Assembly (NCBI GenBank): GCA_021828405.1
Contig: JAKARZ010000040.1
Span: forward strand, 1 to 17,098
Source: Bacillota bacterium
Lineage (GTDB): Bacteria > Bacillota_E > Sulfobacillia > Sulfobacillales > JAIMBI01
Reading direction: 5' to 3'
Length of the DNA: 17,098 nt
The position numbers and the translations under genes are program-made. The notes beneath the pieces are model-generated. The model worked only from the letters and a program-made list of their open reading frames with translations. It had not been told where the DNA came from and did no database searches. Below, piece after piece: positions 15,162 to 17,098 of the stretch (position 1 is its first letter; every line of letters begins with the position of its first letter).

Positions 15162-15797
15162 TCACCGGTGCAGCGCAAAGCCCGGCAGCGGGCGGCGGGC
15201 GGCGGCTACGAATTCCCTGTCCGCGGGCGTGAGCGGCACTTTCTTCACAACGGACTTGTGTGCCGCGCCCTCGCCCTCCGCCGTCTCCCCCTCGGCCGGC
15301 ACTTCGGCCAGCATGTACAGGTTATCCAGGTCCTCGTCCTCGAGGCGGTCGATCCATAGGACGCCGTCCAGGTGGTCCATCTCATGCTGGATGATCCGGG
15401 CCGTGTATCCCTCGAATTTCAGTCGGACCGTCTTGCCCGGTCCAAGCTGCGCCGAAATCTCGATGCGCTCCGCCCTCCGAGTCTGCCCATAGATTCCGGG
15501 CAGGGACAGGCAGCCGTCATAATCGGTGAGCTCCCCGGCCACTTTAATCACCTTCGGGTTCACCACACCGATGGGCGCACCCGGTTCTTCCTTGTCGTCG
15601 TCCTCATAAGGCCGATAAACGAACAGTCGCTTCAGCACGCCGATCTGAGGCGCCGCAATGCCATGCGCCGCCACGGTCCCCCACGTGTCCAGAAGGTCGT
15701 GAATCGGCCCCAACGCCTCTCTCCAATTCGCCACCCGTACGCACCGCCGCCTCAGCAGCCCGGCTTCCCGCGGCAACATGCAAATTGGACGCTCCAA
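15162..15797 (-). CDS. def: peptide deformylase
   Basis: A 211-residue protein, taking TTG at 15797 (GGAGGA ten bases upstream). ATG at 15779 would give 205 residues. The three PDF motifs are present: HGIAAPQIG (45-53), DGCLSLPG (94-101) with metal-ligand Cys96, and QHEMDHLDG (137-145) with metal ligands His138 and His142 and catalytic Glu139. It removes the formyl group from N-formylmethionine of new proteins. Motif 1 begins HG instead of the common GxG, and motif 2 has Asp in place of Glu (DGCLS for EGCLS), both tolerated variants. After the last motif there is an unusually long tail of about 60 residues, first acidic (EDEDLDN), then Glu/Gly-rich, then basic. The tail is longer than in the E. 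coli enzyme. It is a single gene, divergent from lipL. Confidence 0.95.
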   Translation of the reverse strand: MERPICMLPREAGLLRRRCVRVANWREALGPIHDLLDTWGTVAAHGIAAPQIGVLKRLFVYRPYEDDDKEEPGAPIGVVNPKVIKVAGELTDYDGCLSLPGIYGQTRRAERIEISAQLGPGKTVRLKFEGYTARIIQHEMDHLDGVLWIDRLEDEDLDNLYMLAEVPAEGETAEGEGAAHKSVVKKVPLTPADREFVAAARRPLPGFALHR

Positions 15798-15840
15798 CGC
15801 TTATCGTCCTCCATCGGCCTCCGGCCTCACAATGTCGCAC

Positions 15841-15865
15841 CCGAGAGCCCTGTCGGGCGTCTCGG
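15841..15865. repeat. 10-bp inverted repeat in the def/lipL divergent region
   Basis: CCGAGAGCCC and GGGCGTCTCGG pair over 10 bp with one bulged G around a TGTC loop. It lies 44 bases upstream of the def start and about 30 bases upstream of the lipL -35 box. It could be a leader hairpin of def or a regulator site. There is no T-run. Confidence 0.5.
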
Positions 15866-15895
15866 CTCTCTCAGTGTGGCATGCCCTGGCCCACC

Positions 15896-15924
15896 TTTCA
15901 AAATCGGAGGCGTTTCGCTAAACT
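15896..15924 (+). promoter_or_regulatory. promoter of lipL
   Basis: TTTCAA at 15896-15901, a 17-base spacer, then TAAACT at 15919-15924. The predicted leader is about 30 bases and contains the GGAGGTG ribosome site. Confidence 0.55.
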
Positions 15925-15961
15925 GTCGGGAGCGATTCCCCCATCGCCCGGAGGTGCGCTT

Positions 15962-16759
15962 TTGGATCACTTGCCCTATCGCTGGATCCCCATCACGCGG
16001 GCGAACCACCCCGACCGCCTGCACCTGTCGCCGGTGATCGCCGAATCCATCGCCATCACCGCGGCCACCGAGGAGCCTGCGGTCCTGGTGCGTGAGCAGC
16101 ATCGCTACCTGCTGCTGGGCCCGCAGGACCGGCGCCTGCCCCGCATCGCAGAGGCGGCCCAGGCGGCGGAAGCCGACGGGTGGCCCGCGTTCCTGCGCAT
16201 TGGTGGCGGCAGCGCCGTCCTACTGGACGAAGGCACGCTCTCGTTTGGGGCCGCGCGGCCCTGCCGCGACCTCACCACGCTCGTCAGGAACTTTCACGAG
16301 CTCGCCGCGGGCGCCATCGCGGCCCTGCGCCGGCTGGGGCTGCCCGCCGAATTCGGTGCCGCCCCCGGCTCCTATTGCGAAGGACCCTATGACATCGTGG
16401 TGCGAGGGCAGAAGGTGGCCGGCGTGGCCCAGGCCATTCGCCAGGGCTTCACGCTCGTGAGCGGAATGCTCGTGGTCCATCAGGACCCGGTGGCCATCAC
16501 AAACCGCATTCAGCGCCTGTACAGGGACGCGGGCTCGACTCAACAGCTTTCGGCCAGTGCCGTCACGAGCCTTGACCGACTGCTGGGGCGCGTGCCGTCT
16601 ACAGACGAACTTGTCGCGGCGCTGGCTGCGGGATACGCCGAGACTCTCCCTCTCACACCAGACGACGTGCGCCCCCACGAATGGGCGCGAGCCGAGGCGC
16701 TCATGCCGCAGCGCCGGTTTCCCCCGCCCCGCGCCCCGCAGGGCGGCGGCGCTGGCTAA
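15962..16759 (+). CDS. lipL: octanoyl-[GcvH]:protein N-octanoyltransferase-like lipoate protein ligase
   Basis: A 265-residue protein of the lipoyl-ligase fold. TTG at 15962 is chosen because GGAGGTG lies 5 bases upstream. The frame is open further up but has no ribosome site there. The substrate-pocket motif reads RIGGGSAVLLDEG (79-91), preceded by LLLGPQDRRLP (50-60) as in LipL (LGxQDxRLP). SYCEGPYDIVVRGQKVAG (137-154) contains the acyl-accepting Cys139 in the LipL context SYCxGxYD and the Lys151 that holds the lipoyl carboxylate. LipM has a different SC...W motif here. LipL moves octanoyl from GcvH to the E2 subunits of 2-oxoacid dehydrogenases by amidotransfer, a route typical of Bacillota. 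A plain ligase activity cannot be excluded. The following 16760-16948 holds nothing I can identify. Confidence 0.83.
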   Translation: MDHLPYRWIPITRANHPDRLHLSPVIAESIAITAATEEPAVLVREQHRYLLLGPQDRRLPRIAEAAQAAEADGWPAFLRIGGGSAVLLDEGTLSFGAARPCRDLTTLVRNFHELAAGAIAALRRLGLPAEFGAAPGSYCEGPYDIVVRGQKVAGVAQAIRQGFTLVSGMLVVHQDPVAITNRIQRLYRDAGSTQQLSASAVTSLDRLLGRVPSTDELVAALAAGYAETLPLTPDDVRPHEWARAEALMPQRRFPPPRAPQGGGAG

Positions 16760-16961
16760 CCCAGCGTTTGCAGTATCGCCGCGACCGATGCGGCGCTCAG
16801 ACGCCAATGCCCGTCCGTCCGCTGTGACAATTCCACGAGTGGCCCCGACGCCGGTGTTTACAAGCCGTCTCTAACCACGAGTTCCTTTTGCTACCGCCCA
16901 ACTGACTTGCCGGCGGTCGAAGCCCAGAACGCCACCAACACGTTCCAGTTTGACACCCTCC

Positions 16962-16997
16962 CCACGGCTCAAGCCGGGGGATTCCCCCGAGCCGTGG
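16962..16997 (-). ncRNA. putative 3' hairpin of the TnpB guide RNA (omegaRNA) / element right-end hairpin
   Basis: CCACGGCTC (16962-16970) pairs with GAGCCGTGG (16989-16997), and an inner GGGGG/CCCCC pair closes an ATT loop. In IS605-type elements this structure is both the subterminal hairpin used in transposition and the scaffold end of the reRNA/omegaRNA, whose guide continues into the flanking DNA (here from about 16950 downward on the - strand). The RNA itself is inferred from the family. Confidence 0.45.
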
Positions 16998-17029
16998 CGC
17001 GGTTCCTGCGTCATCGGGCGGCCAACGCC

Positions 17030-17098
17030 CTATTCCTCCACAGGCCGCCCCCCGGTGCCGGATACCAGCGCCGGGGCACGCCCAAGTACTGGCGCCCC
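17030..17098 (-). CDS. tnpB: TnpB-like RNA-guided nuclease, last 22 residues
   Basis: Twenty-two codons ending in TAG at 17030-17032 (ending GTGGRPVEE) lie just before the right-end hairpin, where the C-terminal tail of tnpB is expected. The TnpB tail is poorly conserved, so the call rests on position and on the element end. No catalytic motif is within the window. Another frame cannot be excluded. Confidence 0.4.
   Translation of the reverse strand, partial: GAPVLGRAPALVSGTGGRPVEE

Larger units (their letters stand above)
16949..17098 (-). mobile_element. IS200/IS605-family element, right end (cut by the window edge)
   Basis: Read on the - strand, a gene end (stop at 17030-17032) is followed by a long hairpin and then the terminal GTGGGGAGGGTGTCAAA. 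This hairpin plus GGGAGGxTGTCAA ending is the usual right end of TnpB-bearing IS200/IS605 elements. The boundary should be at about 16949-16952, so the element extends rightward out of the window. The transposase tnpA cannot be assessed. Confidence 0.6.

Noticed and set aside
16855..16885. TTAC-containing stretch as the left end of the IS605 element
   Set aside because: The hairpin orientation shows that the element extends to the right from about 16950, so a left end here does not fit.

Overview
The window is a high-GC bacterial chromosome segment that most likely comes from an endospore-forming Bacillota lineage (Sulfobacillus/Symbiobacterium/Thermaerobacter-like; this is inference). The clues are a LipL-type octanoyltransferase, an AsnO-like asparagine synthetase with a promoter resembling mother-cell sigma sites, a YtxH protein with a partner membrane protein, a small protein whose N-terminal half resembles alpha/beta SASPs, and strong Gram-positive type Shine-Dalgarno sequences (often GGAGG) with frequent GTG and TTG starts.

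Layout. 1-235 (-): the first 78 codons of an oligopeptide-type ABC substrate-binding lipoprotein. 542-1333 (-): an ECHDC3-like crotonase lacking both hydratase glutamates. 1491-1643 (+): a complete tRNA-Pro(CGG) unit with promoter, tRNA and terminator. 1684-1878 (+): a SASP-like small ORF. 1961-5238 (-): a tightly packed operon read as methylmalonyl-CoA mutase B12 subunit, MeaB GTPase, acyl-CoA dehydrogenase and DapB. 5529-5797 (+): a tRNA-Leu(CAG)/tRNA-Leu(GAG) operon with promoter and terminator.

5800-9240 is a zone of gene decay. It holds a frameshifted HAD phosphatase and a badly broken AMP-dependent acyl-CoA ligase (several in-frame stops and frameshifts). Between them sit two apparently intact genes, a FlaR-like P-loop kinase and a small membrane protein.

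9259-16759 is dense and intact: a 7Fe-type ferredoxin (-), a YtxH/DUF948-like pair (+), a small single-TM protein (-), two divergent SDR oxidoreductases, a zinc-ribbon membrane protein, AsnB/AsnO, peptide deformylase (-) and LipL (+). The right edge (from about 16950) is the right end of an IS200/IS605-type element, with its hairpin and what looks like the last codons of TnpB on the - strand.

The mcm-meaB-acd genes point to propionyl/methylmalonyl-CoA or branched-chain acyl-CoA metabolism. The crotonase and the dead CoA ligase would fit the same acyl-CoA theme. I found no CRISPR array and no clearly new multi-gene system. The best leads are the putative sporulation promoter on asnB, the TnpB guide-RNA end, the SDR proteins with altered active sites and the catalytically atypical crotonase.
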